From NCBI RefSeq assembly GCF_900116855.1, contig NZ_UETD01000008.1, forward strand, positions 62,001 through 126,000: a stretch of DNA of 64,000 nt. The letters are read 5' to 3'. Each line of letters begins with the position of its first letter. Positions within the stretch are counted from its first letter, which is position 1. The DNA comes from Ruminococcus flavefaciens (GTDB taxonomy: Bacteria > Bacillota > Clostridia > Oscillospirales > Ruminococcaceae). Position numbers and translations under genes: made by a program. Positions 37,012-47,500 of the stretch are shown one piece after another. The notes below the pieces were generated by a model. That model ran no database searches. It was not told the origin of the DNA and saw only the letters and a program-made list of their open reading frames with translations.

Positions 37012-37413
37012 CTATTCATATCTAATGACTGTAACTTCTTTCCCCATTCTTCTCATGTCCTGGATATTTGCCGATGTTCCCATAGTTTTGCCGTCCCACA
37101 GCATCAATCCTCGGTCTGAGTCTTCAGCCATGACAATATCTTTCTGCCTGTAGAATTCAAAACCCGAAAGTCCTTCTGCATTGATATGCTTCTCAATAAA
37201 GCCGCCTATATTGTTTCTGGTCCTTTCACCGCTGACATACACAGAAACTTTTCTGTATCCCTTATCATAAAGATACTGCTGCATGAGCTTGTCCGCTCCG
37301 AAGCAGTCACCTATCAGGAACTCCGCCCCCATATCGCACAGTGTATCAAGCGAGGTTTTCACTTCATCTTTAAGATAAGTAATAGTTTTTGAGCCGCCGG
37401 CAAATACATTCAT
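37012..37413 (-). CDS. SLOG-like (YpsA/DprA-type Rossmann) small protein
   Basis: A 133-residue protein; TAAGGTGATAAC precedes the ATG at 37413, nine bases after the AAA+ gene stop. MNVFAGGSKTITYLKDEVKT, GAEFLIGDCFGADKLMQQYL, VSVYVSGERTRNN and GLMLWDGKTMGTSANIQDMR match the SLOG superfamily: glycine-rich first loop, GDxxGAD and a second GT-containing loop around a ligand site. SLOG domains bind nucleotides or NAD-derived ligands, and several occur in bacterial immunity as signal sensors or nucleoside hydrolases. It is the second gene of the operon, so it may generate or sense the signal used by the rest. Confidence 0.7.
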   Translation of the reverse strand: MNVFAGGSKTITYLKDEVKTSLDTLCDMGAEFLIGDCFGADKLMQQYLYDKGYRKVSVYVSGERTRNNIGGFIEKHINAEGLSGFEFYRQKDIVMAEDSDRGLMLWDGKTMGTSANIQDMRRMGKEVTVIRYE

Positions 37414-37422
37414 GTTATCACC

Positions 37423-39390
37423 TTAAAATCCGATCCTATTTGTATTCTTCACATCGCGCAGTTCAGGCATTATAAAATCATCAGCTATAAGCGTAGTCAG
37501 TTCATAGTCGCTTATCAAATTAGCAGGCTTTAAAGAAAGACGCTCAGCAAGGCTCATGACAGCCTGCTCCATCAGGTTTCTCACAAATCTGCCATTGCCG
37601 AAATCCTCGCTTTTAACTGCTTTAGCTAATATACTTTTCACCTTTTCCTCAGCATCTTCGGATAATCTCATGCTTTTTTCCTCTGTCATAAGGCAAAGTA
37701 TCTGATATAGTTCATCTTCATTGTAATCAGGGAAATCGACGTGAAAAGCTATCCGACTTCGCAAACCCGGGTTCTTTTTCATGAATTCTTCCATTTTATC
37801 AGGGTATCCTGCAAAAACAACTATAGTATCCTCTCTGTGATTCTCCATTTCCTGAACAATGGTATTTATAGCTTCATCACCGTAGAGACCGTCCTTGTCT
37901 TCAACAAGAGAATATGCCTCATCAATAAACAGGATAGAGCCTTTAGCTTCGCGAAAAGCCTCTCTTACCTTAGGAGCAGTCTGACCTACATACATCGCGA
38001 CAAGATCTGCACGTCCGACCTCAACAAGATCGCCGCTTTCGATAATCCCATTATCCTTGAATATCTTAGCTGCCAGACGAGCAACTGTTGTTTTGGCAGT
38101 ACCGGGATTACCGGTAAATATCATGCTCCGCGCAGGCATATTAATATAAAGCCCTCTTTCCTTGTACATATCGAGGAGCTTAAAGAATGCCACCGTTTTA
38201 TGTATTACCCTCTTCACGCTTTCAAGACCTATCATTTTATTGAGTTCATCAGCGGCGCGACCTTCAATGCAGGGCTCTTTCTTCTCGGTTTTACTGATAT
38301 TAAAGTAAGCAGGGTAAATAGCAGACCTCAGATATTCCGAATAGTAATCACTAAATATCTGATCAATATCGCTGGCGTAATACTTATCCGATCCCGAATC
38401 CAGACGATCAAGAAGCTCGCTTTTATCGGATATACCCTTTTCATCCGCAAGTTTACAGATGTACTCCCGGCTCTTTTCCCTGGGCATAAGGGACTCTTCA
38501 AAGGTGATAAGCGAGAGCTTATCATTAAGCGCTGATGCTATTTTATTAGCCGCGATCGTGTCATGACGTCTTATCTGGAATAATGTCAGAACTTTATCCT
38601 TGTATTTAACAGCATTTTTGAAAATGATCTCTGTCAGTTCTTCTTTAGAATGAGCATAATTAGAAGAAGTTTTTTCCTGATCTATAGAATAGATTATAGT
38701 TCCGCCGAACATATTCTCATACATAGACTCTATATCTTCCATGTGATATCTGTTCATCCTGTTTATCGTCATCACTCGCTGAGACTCCAGCCTTTTGGCG
38801 TTAAAAAGGCAGCCGATCAAGGCATTTGCAACATTATTAAAAGACACATCATTGGAATCCTGAATGACGTAATGGACCGGATGTCCGATAAACTTGTCTG
38901 TATGGGACTGCTCTATTCGGTCCGTCTCCCTGCATAATTCAGATATGTATCGTCTCCCGGCCATTTCTCTTAATTCAGCAGGCGTGATCGGTGCTACAAT
39001 GCGTTCTTCGCACCAACTCAGGGAAAAAGTATCAAGCTGCATAAATTCTTCGATATCATCATGATTATCCACTTCAGATCTGTATCTTGAGTAAACGATC
39101 TTTTTAACCTTATCAGCTGAAATCTCTTTAAATTCGGACATTTCGCCGTCAATTTCAAGGGATTTCCAGAATCGCTCTCCTTCCGCAAGCAGCTCATCAT
39201 CATATCCGTTACCGCTCAGAACGAATTTGCAAGTGCCTTTATTCAAAGAACTTATATACACATTGAATTCGTTTTGTTCATCACAGTAATTGATGCACTT
39301 GTCAGAGACAGCTTCGCACACCATTTTGCCTTCTTTGGAATACGCATCAAACGCAGTTTTCAATTTGACAGTGAACTCAAAATATCTCAT
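37423..39390 (-). CDS. CbbX/SpoVK-type AAA+ ATPase, first gene of the ten-gene operon
   Basis: A 655-residue protein; AAGGGGAGC precedes the ATG at 39390. The C-terminal 290 residues form an AAA+ module: MIGLESVKRVIHKTVAFFKL, Walker A TGNPGTAKTT (about 419-428), pore-like VGQTAPKVREAFREA, Walker B SILFIDEAYSL (about 480), arginine finger region NPGLRSRI (about 542) and a lid with GNGRFVRNLMEQA. This is the CbbX/EccA/SpoVK clade, whose hexamers remodel protein complexes. The N-terminal 365 residues include a second, more degraded P-loop-less region (RAFREAK-free, YSIDQEKTSSNYAHSKEELT), possibly a degenerate AAA unit. A consensus promoter lies 60 bases upstream. Confidence 0.8.
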   Translation of the reverse strand: MRYFEFTVKLKTAFDAYSKEGKMVCEAVSDKCINYCDEQNEFNVYISSLNKGTCKFVLSGNGYDDELLAEGERFWKSLEIDGEMSEFKEISADKVKKIVYSRYRSEVDNHDDIEEFMQLDTFSLSWCEERIVAPITPAELREMAGRRYISELCRETDRIEQSHTDKFIGHPVHYVIQDSNDVSFNNVANALIGCLFNAKRLESQRVMTINRMNRYHMEDIESMYENMFGGTIIYSIDQEKTSSNYAHSKEELTEIIFKNAVKYKDKVLTLFQIRRHDTIAANKIASALNDKLSLITFEESLMPREKSREYICKLADEKGISDKSELLDRLDSGSDKYYASDIDQIFSDYYSEYLRSAIYPAYFNISKTEKKEPCIEGRAADELNKMIGLESVKRVIHKTVAFFKLLDMYKERGLYINMPARSMIFTGNPGTAKTTVARLAAKIFKDNGIIESGDLVEVGRADLVAMYVGQTAPKVREAFREAKGSILFIDEAYSLVEDKDGLYGDEAINTIVQEMENHREDTIVVFAGYPDKMEEFMKKNPGLRSRIAFHVDFPDYNEDELYQILCLMTEEKSMRLSEDAEEKVKSILAKAVKSEDFGNGRFVRNLMEQAVMSLAERLSLKPANLISDYELTTLIADDFIMPELRDVKNTNRIGF

Positions 39391-39449
39391 ACAGCTCCCC
39401 TTCTTTCATTTTTCTTGGTTATATATAACCAGACGTCCTCTTTAATTTG

Positions 39450-39478
39450 ATTATAGCAGCTGTTTTTCACTTTGTCAA
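39450..39478 (-). promoter_or_regulatory. Consensus promoter of the ten-gene operon
   Basis: Minus strand: TTGACA (39473-39478), 17-base spacer, TATAAT (39450-39455), both hexamers perfect. It is arranged back to back with the plus-strand promoter at 39523. Confidence 0.85.
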
Positions 39479-39522
39479 GCCTTATTTCATATATTTCAAT
39501 CATTTAATATTCACACTTGATA

Positions 39523-39551
39523 TTGACAATCCAATCATCATTTGATATACT
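39523..39551 (+). promoter_or_regulatory. Promoter of the methylase-like gene
   Basis: TTGACA (39523-39528), 17-base spacer, TATACT (39546-39551); the AAAGGAGG ribosome site follows about 28 bases later. Confidence 0.8.
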
Positions 39552-39595
39552 ATGAATAATGATACTACTTATCAAGCTAAAGGAGGACTTGTATC

Positions 39596-41230
39596 ATGAC
39601 CAAGGAAGAGCTGAAAAAACTTAGCGAAATAGATCTGATAAGAATAAAATATGCCCTCATGTCCGCGATTGATGATGCTCCATGGGAATGGATATATCCG
39701 ATAGCGTACATTATAGCTAAAACAGAAGGCAAAGAAACCAAAGATTTCCGTTCCTTTATTGATGAATATCAGATAGAAATGCAGCTTTATCATATCCTTG
39801 CTCCTGTCAGGGACAAATGGGATACAGTAAATGAGCTTTCAAAGACCTGTTCCCCTGATGCGTGCAAAGCCTTGCTGTTATTTGACGATTCATTTTCACA
39901 GACAGAACGTCTGGGTGAGACTCCATCGGGATTAGCTGTTCTCGCTGCAAAACTCATGAACATATCATCAGGGAAAAAGGTCGCAGATCTGTGTGCAGGC
40001 ACGATCCCTTTTATACGCGATTGTAAAGCGCTCGGAATAGACTGCGATTTCCTTGGCAGCGAAATAAAAACATCTATTTATAATCTCGCCGCTCTGCGTG
40101 CCGATATTCTCGGAAATATCACTGTCACTCACGAGGATTCTCTTAAACTTAGCGGGAAATACGATTATGTATTCTGTCACAGTGTTTTTGGCGTGAAATG
40201 GAAATACTATTACCCTGACTGCGGTCATCTTGCTTCCGCAGACTGGCTTTTTGCTCAGAAATGCATTGAGCTTCTCGATAACGGCGGTAAAGCAGTTTGT
40301 ATAATGACAAATGGAAGTACATGGAATCAGTGCGACCTGAAAATGCGCGAGAAATTCATAAGATCAGGTTTTATCGAAACTATCGTCGCACTGCCTGCAA
40401 AAATATACAGCAACACTGCTATTTCAAGCGCACTTATGGTCCTGAGCAAGGGGAACAAAGAGGTCAATCTCATTGACGCTTCCAATATATTCACATCCTC
40501 TCGCAGAACAAATCTGCTTCTTGAAGACAATATCGCTGAGATACTGAAGGCTGTCGGCACAACAAGTCCCATAAGCTGCATAGTATCAAACGAAGAAATA
40601 GCTGCCAATGATTATGAGCTCTATCCTGAAAACTATACAAAGAAAAAGCCTGATATTGCGAATGCTGTGCAGTTTTCAGAGCTCATTACCCGCATTACAA
40701 GAGGAGCACAGATAAAGGCAATCGAGCTTGACGAACTCGTTTGCGAAACCAAAACTAACACAAGACTGCTTATGCTCTCTGATATGAGCAAGGGTATCAT
40801 TTCCGAAAAGCTTCCGTATCTCAGCAAACTTGAAAAGCGTTATGAAAAATACTGTGCAAACGACGGGAATATTATTCTTTCCAAGAACGGCTATCCGGTA
40901 AAAACAGCAGTTACAAGCATTTCCGGCAAGGAAAAGGTTCTCGTCAACGGTAATCTGTATATAATCGAGCTTGACAGATCAAAGGTCGAACCATATTACC
41001 TCAAAGCCTACTTTGACAGCGACAAGGGACAGGCTCAGCTCAAAAGTATCTGCGTGGGAGTTTCACTGCTGAACATCCCCGTTGAAGCACTGAAAAAAAT
41101 GCAGATACCTATGCGTGCTATGTCTGAGCAAAAGAAAATAGCCGATAAGTACCTGAAAAAGCAGCAGGAAGTCATAGAGCTGCAGAAACAGCTTGAAGCT
41201 GCGGAGCAGGAATTGAAGAAAATCTTTTGA
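39596..41230 (+). CDS. Degenerate N6-methylase (HsdM-like) fused to a specificity-type domain
   Basis: A 544-residue protein; AAAGGAGG precedes the ATG. The middle (about 100-330) follows the HsdM fold: GETPSGLAVLAAKL, motif I as VADLCAGTIPFI (usual DPxxGSGG changed), LGSEIKTSIYNLAALRADIL, and at the motif IV position DYVFCHSVFG (190-199) where active enzymes have NPPF/Y. GGKAVCIMTNGSTWN and ETIVALPAKIYSNTAIS are still HsdM-like. The last 190 residues resemble one HsdS target-recognition domain plus a coiled coil (EQKKIADKYLKKQQEVIELQ). Loss of the catalytic tetrapeptide predicts no methyl transfer; binding of DNA or SAM may remain. A terminator ends its transcript at 41271. Confidence 0.75.
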   Translation: MTKEELKKLSEIDLIRIKYALMSAIDDAPWEWIYPIAYIIAKTEGKETKDFRSFIDEYQIEMQLYHILAPVRDKWDTVNELSKTCSPDACKALLLFDDSFSQTERLGETPSGLAVLAAKLMNISSGKKVADLCAGTIPFIRDCKALGIDCDFLGSEIKTSIYNLAALRADILGNITVTHEDSLKLSGKYDYVFCHSVFGVKWKYYYPDCGHLASADWLFAQKCIELLDNGGKAVCIMTNGSTWNQCDLKMREKFIRSGFIETIVALPAKIYSNTAISSALMVLSKGNKEVNLIDASNIFTSSRRTNLLLEDNIAEILKAVGTTSPISCIVSNEEIAANDYELYPENYTKKKPDIANAVQFSELITRITRGAQIKAIELDELVCETKTNTRLLMLSDMSKGIISEKLPYLSKLEKRYEKYCANDGNIILSKNGYPVKTAVTSISGKEKVLVNGNLYIIELDRSKVEPYYLKAYFDSDKGQAQLKSICVGVSLLNIPVEALKKMQIPMRAMSEQKKIADKYLKKQQEVIELQKQLEAAEQELKKIF

Positions 41231-41270
41231 GCCGGTTATTCCTCTTTAATTTGTGATAAACAGAACTAAG

Positions 41271-41296
41271 AAATCCCCTCCGATCGGAGGGGATTT
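41271..41296 (+). terminator. Terminator of the methylase-like gene
   Basis: Perfect 11-bp arms AAATCCCCTCC/GGAGGGGATTT around GATC, followed by TTC. Stem is very stable. Confidence 0.8.
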
Positions 41297-41462
41297 TTCA
41301 AAACCATTATTAGTATACAAACAGACATATTTACTCCCTAAGTTTATCAAATAAGAATCGATATTATTCCACGTTACACACAGCATAATATACAAGCAAA
41401 TAGATTCTTGTTTGTTCAAATCTCCAAAATGAATATGCAGCGTTATTATTAACAAAATCACC

Positions 41463-41492
41463 TTGAAGCTGTTTGGTAAATAGTGTTACAAT
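41463..41492 (+). promoter_or_regulatory. Promoter of the DUF6361-PLD-helicase operon
   Basis: TTGAAG (41463-41468), 18-base spacer, TACAAT (41487-41492), about 40 bases before the first start codon. Confidence 0.55.
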
Positions 41493-41533
41493 TAAAGAAT
41501 AGGAACCTGTTTTTTCAATTTAGGAGTGATATT

Positions 41534-42733
41534 ATGCAATTAGGTTGGATTGATTTTTCAAATACAGATCGCAGCAAAGTGCTGAGTATTCTGGACTTAC
41601 TTGTTCCGCAAGGGACTTTGGATGAGCTTGGTATCTCACCGATTCGCGATGGTTTCGCAAACATATTTTTTCCCGGTACATCTACTATCCAGACGAGAGC
41701 AAAGTATTTCTTTATAGTCCCTTATGCCATGAGGAAGTTAGAAAAAAACGGCAATCTTAATAATTCCGCATTCAAGAAGGAGCTTGAAGAAAGCGAAAAG
41801 CAATGTGGATATAAATTTCTTGAAAACAATGCAAATGAAGAAGGCGTTATAGGCAAACGTTCATTAAATGCCGGGCACTGGGTCAAACGCTCTCCGTCCG
41901 ACATTTACTGGGCAGGATTGCGTAGATATGGAATCTTTACAGGCGGGAAAATGTCAAGAGATGAATACATAAGTGCAACAAGTCACCAACGCTTATCAAA
42001 GAATTTCATACGTTCGCTTGGAAATGCAAATGATATTTCTGATGATAAAGATCACGATGACGATCATCCTGATGATCTCTCATACAACAGCTTCTGGAAT
42101 ATCCCCACTTACAAAGAAAAATGTTTTGATACACTGTCGATGGAGCTTACACAAGATGAGTCTACATTTTTGAAACAGCAAATTATCAAAAGCTGCCCTG
42201 ACAGTATGATTGGATACATATTAAATCATGATATAAAGGAATTTGTTGCGCTGGATAGTTTTTTCGATATAGATTCGATTATCAGCTCATTTCCTACAAG
42301 TATGCAGGATGATTATTATCTTGCAGCGAAGTTTTCTGAATTCGTTTATGTTGCGAGAGTACTGTTCAATATTATTATTGATGAACACAATTCAGATGCA
42401 TTTAATGAATTAGAACTCTTATCCCCTAACCTTTCAGATATTGCAGAAGTTGACCTTGAAGCTATATATAAACTATTAAAAATACAAGATATTAGTCTTG
42501 TTTCCTTCCTGAACACACTAAAGGCATATATGCACCATAGTAATACCGAAAAGATGAAAGAGCTTATAATAAAACGAGAGGTATCATTAAAAGGCGATAA
42601 TCGCGCTAAAACTACTCATCCGGGCGAACTCGAACAAGGCTGGTACGGTGGAGGATATCTAGATTACCGCTTCTATATTGCAAGACGCATAATAAAGGAT
42701 ATATTTGATGGTGAGGTGACTGCAAATGCTTGA
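41534..42733 (+). CDS. DUF6361-family protein, first gene of the PLD-helicase operon
   Basis: A 399-residue protein. The ATG at 41534 follows TAGGAGTG; upstream in-frame ATG at 41483 overlaps the promoter. The start MQLGWIDFSNTDRSKVLSIL, then LGISPIRDGFANIFFPGTST and RAKYFFIVPYAM, matches what I recall as DUF6361. Other blocks are SPSDIYWAGLRRYGIF, an Asp/His-rich loop (DDKDHDDDHPDDLSYN), and a C-terminal GELEQGWYGGGYLDYRFYIA. No catalytic motif is known. Its gene overlaps the PLD gene by eight bases, so it is an obligate partner of the PLD-helicase pair, perhaps the target-sensing or adaptor subunit. Family call is from memory. Confidence 0.7.
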   Translation: MQLGWIDFSNTDRSKVLSILDLLVPQGTLDELGISPIRDGFANIFFPGTSTIQTRAKYFFIVPYAMRKLEKNGNLNNSAFKKELEESEKQCGYKFLENNANEEGVIGKRSLNAGHWVKRSPSDIYWAGLRRYGIFTGGKMSRDEYISATSHQRLSKNFIRSLGNANDISDDKDHDDDHPDDLSYNSFWNIPTYKEKCFDTLSMELTQDESTFLKQQIIKSCPDSMIGYILNHDIKEFVALDSFFDIDSIISSFPTSMQDDYYLAAKFSEFVYVARVLFNIIIDEHNSDAFNELELLSPNLSDIAEVDLEAIYKLLKIQDISLVSFLNTLKAYMHHSNTEKMKELIIKREVSLKGDNRAKTTHPGELEQGWYGGGYLDYRFYIARRIIKDIFDGEVTANA

Positions 42734-44543
42734 ACCTAATAAGGACCGTGTAGATTATGGTGAACTTCTTTCATGCCCTGAGAATTATAAGCTTGATTTT
42801 GCTATAGGAACAACATATTCCCTGGATCTTGATGCACTTGTAGGAATATCTCTGGCGTTGGGACTTGGTGCCGAAACAGACAGTGATCTTGTACATAATC
42901 CTGTATGTCTGCTTGAAGCTCTGAGACTTACAGGCGATAATATCGCTTTATTCTGCGAAGGCGGACAGATACATCTCCCCAGCAAACCGTCTCCACTGTA
43001 TATACTCCTTGAGCAGATGGTATATCAGATAATAACTGAAAAAGTTAAGGGCTTGTCTCATTATCCTTCATTTCATCCCAAATTCTGGCTTCTGAGATTT
43101 CTTCATTGTAAAACAGGAGCTGTCAAATACAGAATAGCTGTTATGAGCAGAAATCTTACATTTGATCAAAGCTGGGATGTAACATTTTCTATGGAAGGAG
43201 AAAAAAGCAGCAAACGAAGTTCCCAAAACAGCCCTGTCTGCGACTTTTTAAAATATCTCCTTATTAATTTCCCTGATAGTGATATGACCAATAATAAACG
43301 AAAGAAGATCGAAGCTATTATAAAAGAGCTTCCATACATCGCTTTTGATCTACAATCCAAAGAATTCAATGACTTTGAATTTATACCTGTTGGCATTCCA
43401 AAGGGTAAGAACAGCAAATATGATATTACTGCTTCACAGTACTCGCTATTCAATGAACGTTTTGACGAGCTCCTTGTTATTACACCTTTCCTCAGCAAAA
43501 GAGTTATAAGACAGCTTAATGATAATGCCTCCTGTGATCATAATAGTAATATACTCATAACACGCGCTGATTCCCTTGCAAAGCTTTCAGATGATGATTG
43601 CAGTAATTTCTCAATATATACTCTTAGAGACGAAGTTATAGACGGAGAATCGGTAATATCTGAAGAAAGTGACACCGTAACTGCCAAACATGATATTCAT
43701 GCTAAACTGTATATGACTCGAAAAGGCAGTAGTTCAGAACTGTACCTTGGATCGCTTAACGCCTCTCAAAATGCTTTGTATGGTAATATTGAATTTATGA
43801 TAAAGCTATCCAGCAAAAATCGTTATCTGAATCTCGATAAAATGAAGGAAGCTTTATTCAACGTTTCAGATGGTGAAAATCCATTCATAGAGGTATATCC
43901 TCCGGAAGGCGCAAAAGAAGAAGAATCTCCTAAGCTTGATAAATACATAAAAGAACTGTGCAGATGTCCGCATCATGCCATAGCTGAAGAAACCGGCGAA
44001 AGATACAGGCTAACAGTGTCTTTTGAATCTTTGCCGCATTCCCCTGAAGATATTGCTATAGAAATATCGCCTTTATTATCAAAGAAAACTGCGGTGCTGT
44101 CGAAAGAGGTCATTTTCGAGGATATAGAGCTTACAAAGCTTTCCGAATTCTATAAAGTTAAGGTCAGCAATACAGATGAAAGCGTTTGCAGAGTGATCAA
44201 GATCGACACAGAAGGAATACCGGAAGACCGCGAGAGAAAAATAGTTGCTGATGTAATAAACAACAAGGAAGCATTTTATCGATATATCGCATTTCTTCTT
44301 GGTGATAACTATGTTTCAAGCTCTCTCGAAATCGAAAACATGGATCTTAGCGGCACTGCATCAGGAGATAACCGAAAGCCGGTCATGCTTCCGTCGCTTT
44401 ATGAAAAAATGCTGAAAACAGCAGCAATATCACCTGAAAAATTAAAGGAAATAGGATACCTGATAGACTCTATCGCAGAGGACAATGTTATTCCAGAATT
44501 TGAAAAGCTTTATAGCACATTCAAAAAGGCGGTGAAACTGTAA
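42726..44543 (+). CDS. Phospholipase D-like nuclease of the helicase operon
   Basis: A 605-residue protein; its ATG overlaps the previous gene and follows GAGGTG. Two PLD half-sites are visible. The first has FHPKFWLLRF (about 115) with MSRNLTFDQSWD about 25 residues later; the second has HDIHAKLYMTRKG (about 322-334) with LYLGSLNASQNAL and GNIEFM after it. The HxK and the (S/G)xN elements are present in both, so a dimer-like phosphodiesterase site is likely. The C-terminal 220 residues are unassigned. PLD nucleases with helicases occur in defence (DISARM DrmC, Mokosh). The stop overlaps the helicase start by one base. Confidence 0.8.
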   Translation: MLEPNKDRVDYGELLSCPENYKLDFAIGTTYSLDLDALVGISLALGLGAETDSDLVHNPVCLLEALRLTGDNIALFCEGGQIHLPSKPSPLYILLEQMVYQIITEKVKGLSHYPSFHPKFWLLRFLHCKTGAVKYRIAVMSRNLTFDQSWDVTFSMEGEKSSKRSSQNSPVCDFLKYLLINFPDSDMTNNKRKKIEAIIKELPYIAFDLQSKEFNDFEFIPVGIPKGKNSKYDITASQYSLFNERFDELLVITPFLSKRVIRQLNDNASCDHNSNILITRADSLAKLSDDDCSNFSIYTLRDEVIDGESVISEESDTVTAKHDIHAKLYMTRKGSSSELYLGSLNASQNALYGNIEFMIKLSSKNRYLNLDKMKEALFNVSDGENPFIEVYPPEGAKEEESPKLDKYIKELCRCPHHAIAEETGERYRLTVSFESLPHSPEDIAIEISPLLSKKTAVLSKEVIFEDIELTKLSEFYKVKVSNTDESVCRVIKIDTEGIPEDRERKIVADVINNKEAFYRYIAFLLGDNYVSSSLEIENMDLSGTASGDNRKPVMLPSLYEKMLKTAAISPEKLKEIGYLIDSIAEDNVIPEFEKLYSTFKKAVKL

Positions 44544-47500
44544 TGAGAAATATTGCTAATGAACTTGAAAGCATTGAATCAAATGTAATGTCCGGACTAA
44601 AGGATTTTCAGAAAGCAACTGTCGAAAGAATAGATGATCTATATAGAAAAGGGCAGAATCGTATTCTTGTTTCAGACGAAGTCGGCTTAGGCAAAACGCT
44701 TATAGCCAGAGGAACTATCGCTAAATTTGCAAAGTTACGAAAAGAAGAAGGCGATGATCTCGTTAAGGTTGTATATATATGCTCAAATGGGACTATTGCA
44801 GATCAGAACCTACGCAAACTTCGTATCGCCACTGAAATAACAACAGACGATACAAGTTCATCCCGTCTTTCAATGCAGCATTTAAAGATATTTGAACAAG
44901 AAAGTGATCCTGACCTTCATCAGAGGTATATACAACTGATACCTCTTACTCCGGATACTTCCTTTCGCATGACTTCAGGTTGCGGTACTGTTTCGGAACG
45001 TGCTCTTATGTTTGCTATTCTGCGACATATTCCCGAATTAAAAAGCTATACTCCCGAGCTTGATGAATTAATGGCTAATCGTGCTTATTCTGCATGGGAT
45101 AACTGGTGCAGAGAATACTACATACAACAAGTTGAGAAATGCGATAAACAGTCAAAAAGAAAATATCTGAAGTATATGAAAGAAAAAGTCGGCACAGAAA
45201 TGAAGATCATAAGAGAAAATGATCGTTCATACCTTGACGAATTAAAGAATGAGCTAAAACGCATCAGAAAAGGCGAGGATTACAATAAACACATCATTGG
45301 AAAACTCAGGCATATGTTCGCAGAGATAAGCATTGAAAAACTCAAACCCGATCTGGTCATAATGGACGAATTTCAGCGTTTCAAATACCTTATAAGTTCA
45401 GATGAAGAAACAGAAATCTCAATGCTTGCTAAAAAATTCTTTAATTCAAGTAATAATGAACTCCGTATTCTGCTCCTTTCAGCTACCCCATATAAAATGT
45501 ATTCTACAATAGAAGAAATAGATGAAAAGCAAGTTGATGAGCATTATCACGAGTTCTTCAATGTAATAAAATTCCTATGCAATGATACCGGAAGTTCTTT
45601 TGATGATTTTCAGACAATCTGGAAGGATTATTCCGTTAAGCTCAAAGAGCTTGTCAAGGGTGACACAGCCATACTTCAGGTCAAGAAGAATGCAGAAAAC
45701 GCATTGTATGAACGAATCTGCCGTACTGAGCGCCTCTCTGAACATCAAAGTGCTGATATGATAGATGATTCTGATGTTAAAGTACCTTTAGATGTCAATG
45801 AAGCTGATATCAAATCATATCTCCAAATTCAGGAGCTGCTGAGCTCAATTGATGAAACATACAGTACACCTGTCGATTTTGTAAAATCTGCTCCATATCT
45901 TATGTCATTTATGAATGACTATAAGCTGAAGAAAGTTATTGAAAAGCACTTCAAACAGAATCCTGATGAAGTTTCTAAAATGAAACGCGAAACGTTCTGG
46001 TTGAATAAGAGAACGATCGATAAATTTGATAAGATCCCTAATAACAACGCAAGGCTTGACCGTATCATGGATAAGGTATTCAGCTGCAATGCTGAACTTC
46101 TGTTATGGGTACCGCCTTCTCTGCCATATTATCCACCTGACGGAGTATTCAAAAATACAGAAAACTTCTCTAAAACACTTATATTCTCATCATGGGAAAT
46201 GGTGCCACGTATGCTCTCAACGCTCTTATCCTACGAAGCCGAGAGAAAAACTACAGGAAAAATTGCTAAACAGAACCCTGAGCGTGAAGCAAAGTATTTC
46301 TTATCAGGCAATAAGCGCTATCCTATGGCTCGCTTGAATTTTGCCGTGCGTGAAAAGAAACCCACTGCTATGACTCTGTTCTGCCTTATATATCCATCAG
46401 AGTTCTTAGCTAACTGCTATGAGCCTATGTACTGTCTGCGCCACAATATGACACTGAAACAGATCGAAGAATCAATTAAAGAGAAGATATCGAAGAAACT
46501 GGGCAAGTTGAAAGGTAGTTCAGACGGAAGAGCCGACGCTCGCTGGTATTATATGGCACCGTTATTGATGGATGATTTTAAATACGTAAATCGTTGGCTT
46601 GAATGCGAAGAATGGGCTGCCAAAGATAATAAGAAAAAGGGCGATGATGAAACAAGCGGAAGTGCATATTTGAAACATATCTCAGAATACAAACGTCTAT
46701 ATTATGACCTATATTATCCGCCGCATAATGAAAAGCTTGGAAAAATGCCTGATGACCTTATTGAAATCCTTACTGAAATGGCTATAGCATCGCCTGCTGT
46801 TTGCGCTTATCGCACATACAAACAGTATTACAATAGAACCAAAGATATAGACAGTTCTCTTCCAAGCGAAATTGCAAGGCAGTTTATCAACAGGATGAAT
46901 ACTCCTGAATCAACAGCAGTTATCATGCTATCAACCGGAAAAAAGTCAGATGATGCACATTGGGAGAATGTACTGACATATTGTAAAGATGGAAACTTCC
47001 AGGCAATGTTCGATGAATATGTACATCTTATGAGCAATAACTTTGAAAAAGGAAATGTCAATGTTGAAGAATTACACAAGATAGTACTTGATTCAATGAT
47101 AGTCAGAACAGCTTCTTATTCAGTTGATACTTATGATAGCTTTGTCAATTATGTAAGAACAGGAAAAAATAAAGACATTAAGCTGAGAACTCATTTTGCT
47201 GTTTCTTTCACTAAAGGCGAAGGTGATAAGAGTGATCATGATCGTAAAAAAAGCGTAAGAAATGCGTTTAATTCGCCATTCCGTCCATTTGTACTTGCTT
47301 CTACCTCGATAGGTCAGGAAGGTCTTGACTTTCATAATTACTGCCGCAGGATAGTTCACTGGAATCTCCCCTCAAATCCTATAGATATTGAGCAAAGAGA
47401 AGGAAGGATCAATCGCTTTGAATGTCTTGCCATCAGACAAAATATCGCTAAAAGGTATAGTGATATTCGCTTCAACAAAGATGTTTGGAACGAAATGTTC

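Noticed and set aside
37741..38535. 264-codon plus-strand frame opposite the AAA+ ATPase gene
   Set aside because: Antisense to a well-supported AAA+ domain with clear motifs; composition is unlike a real protein.
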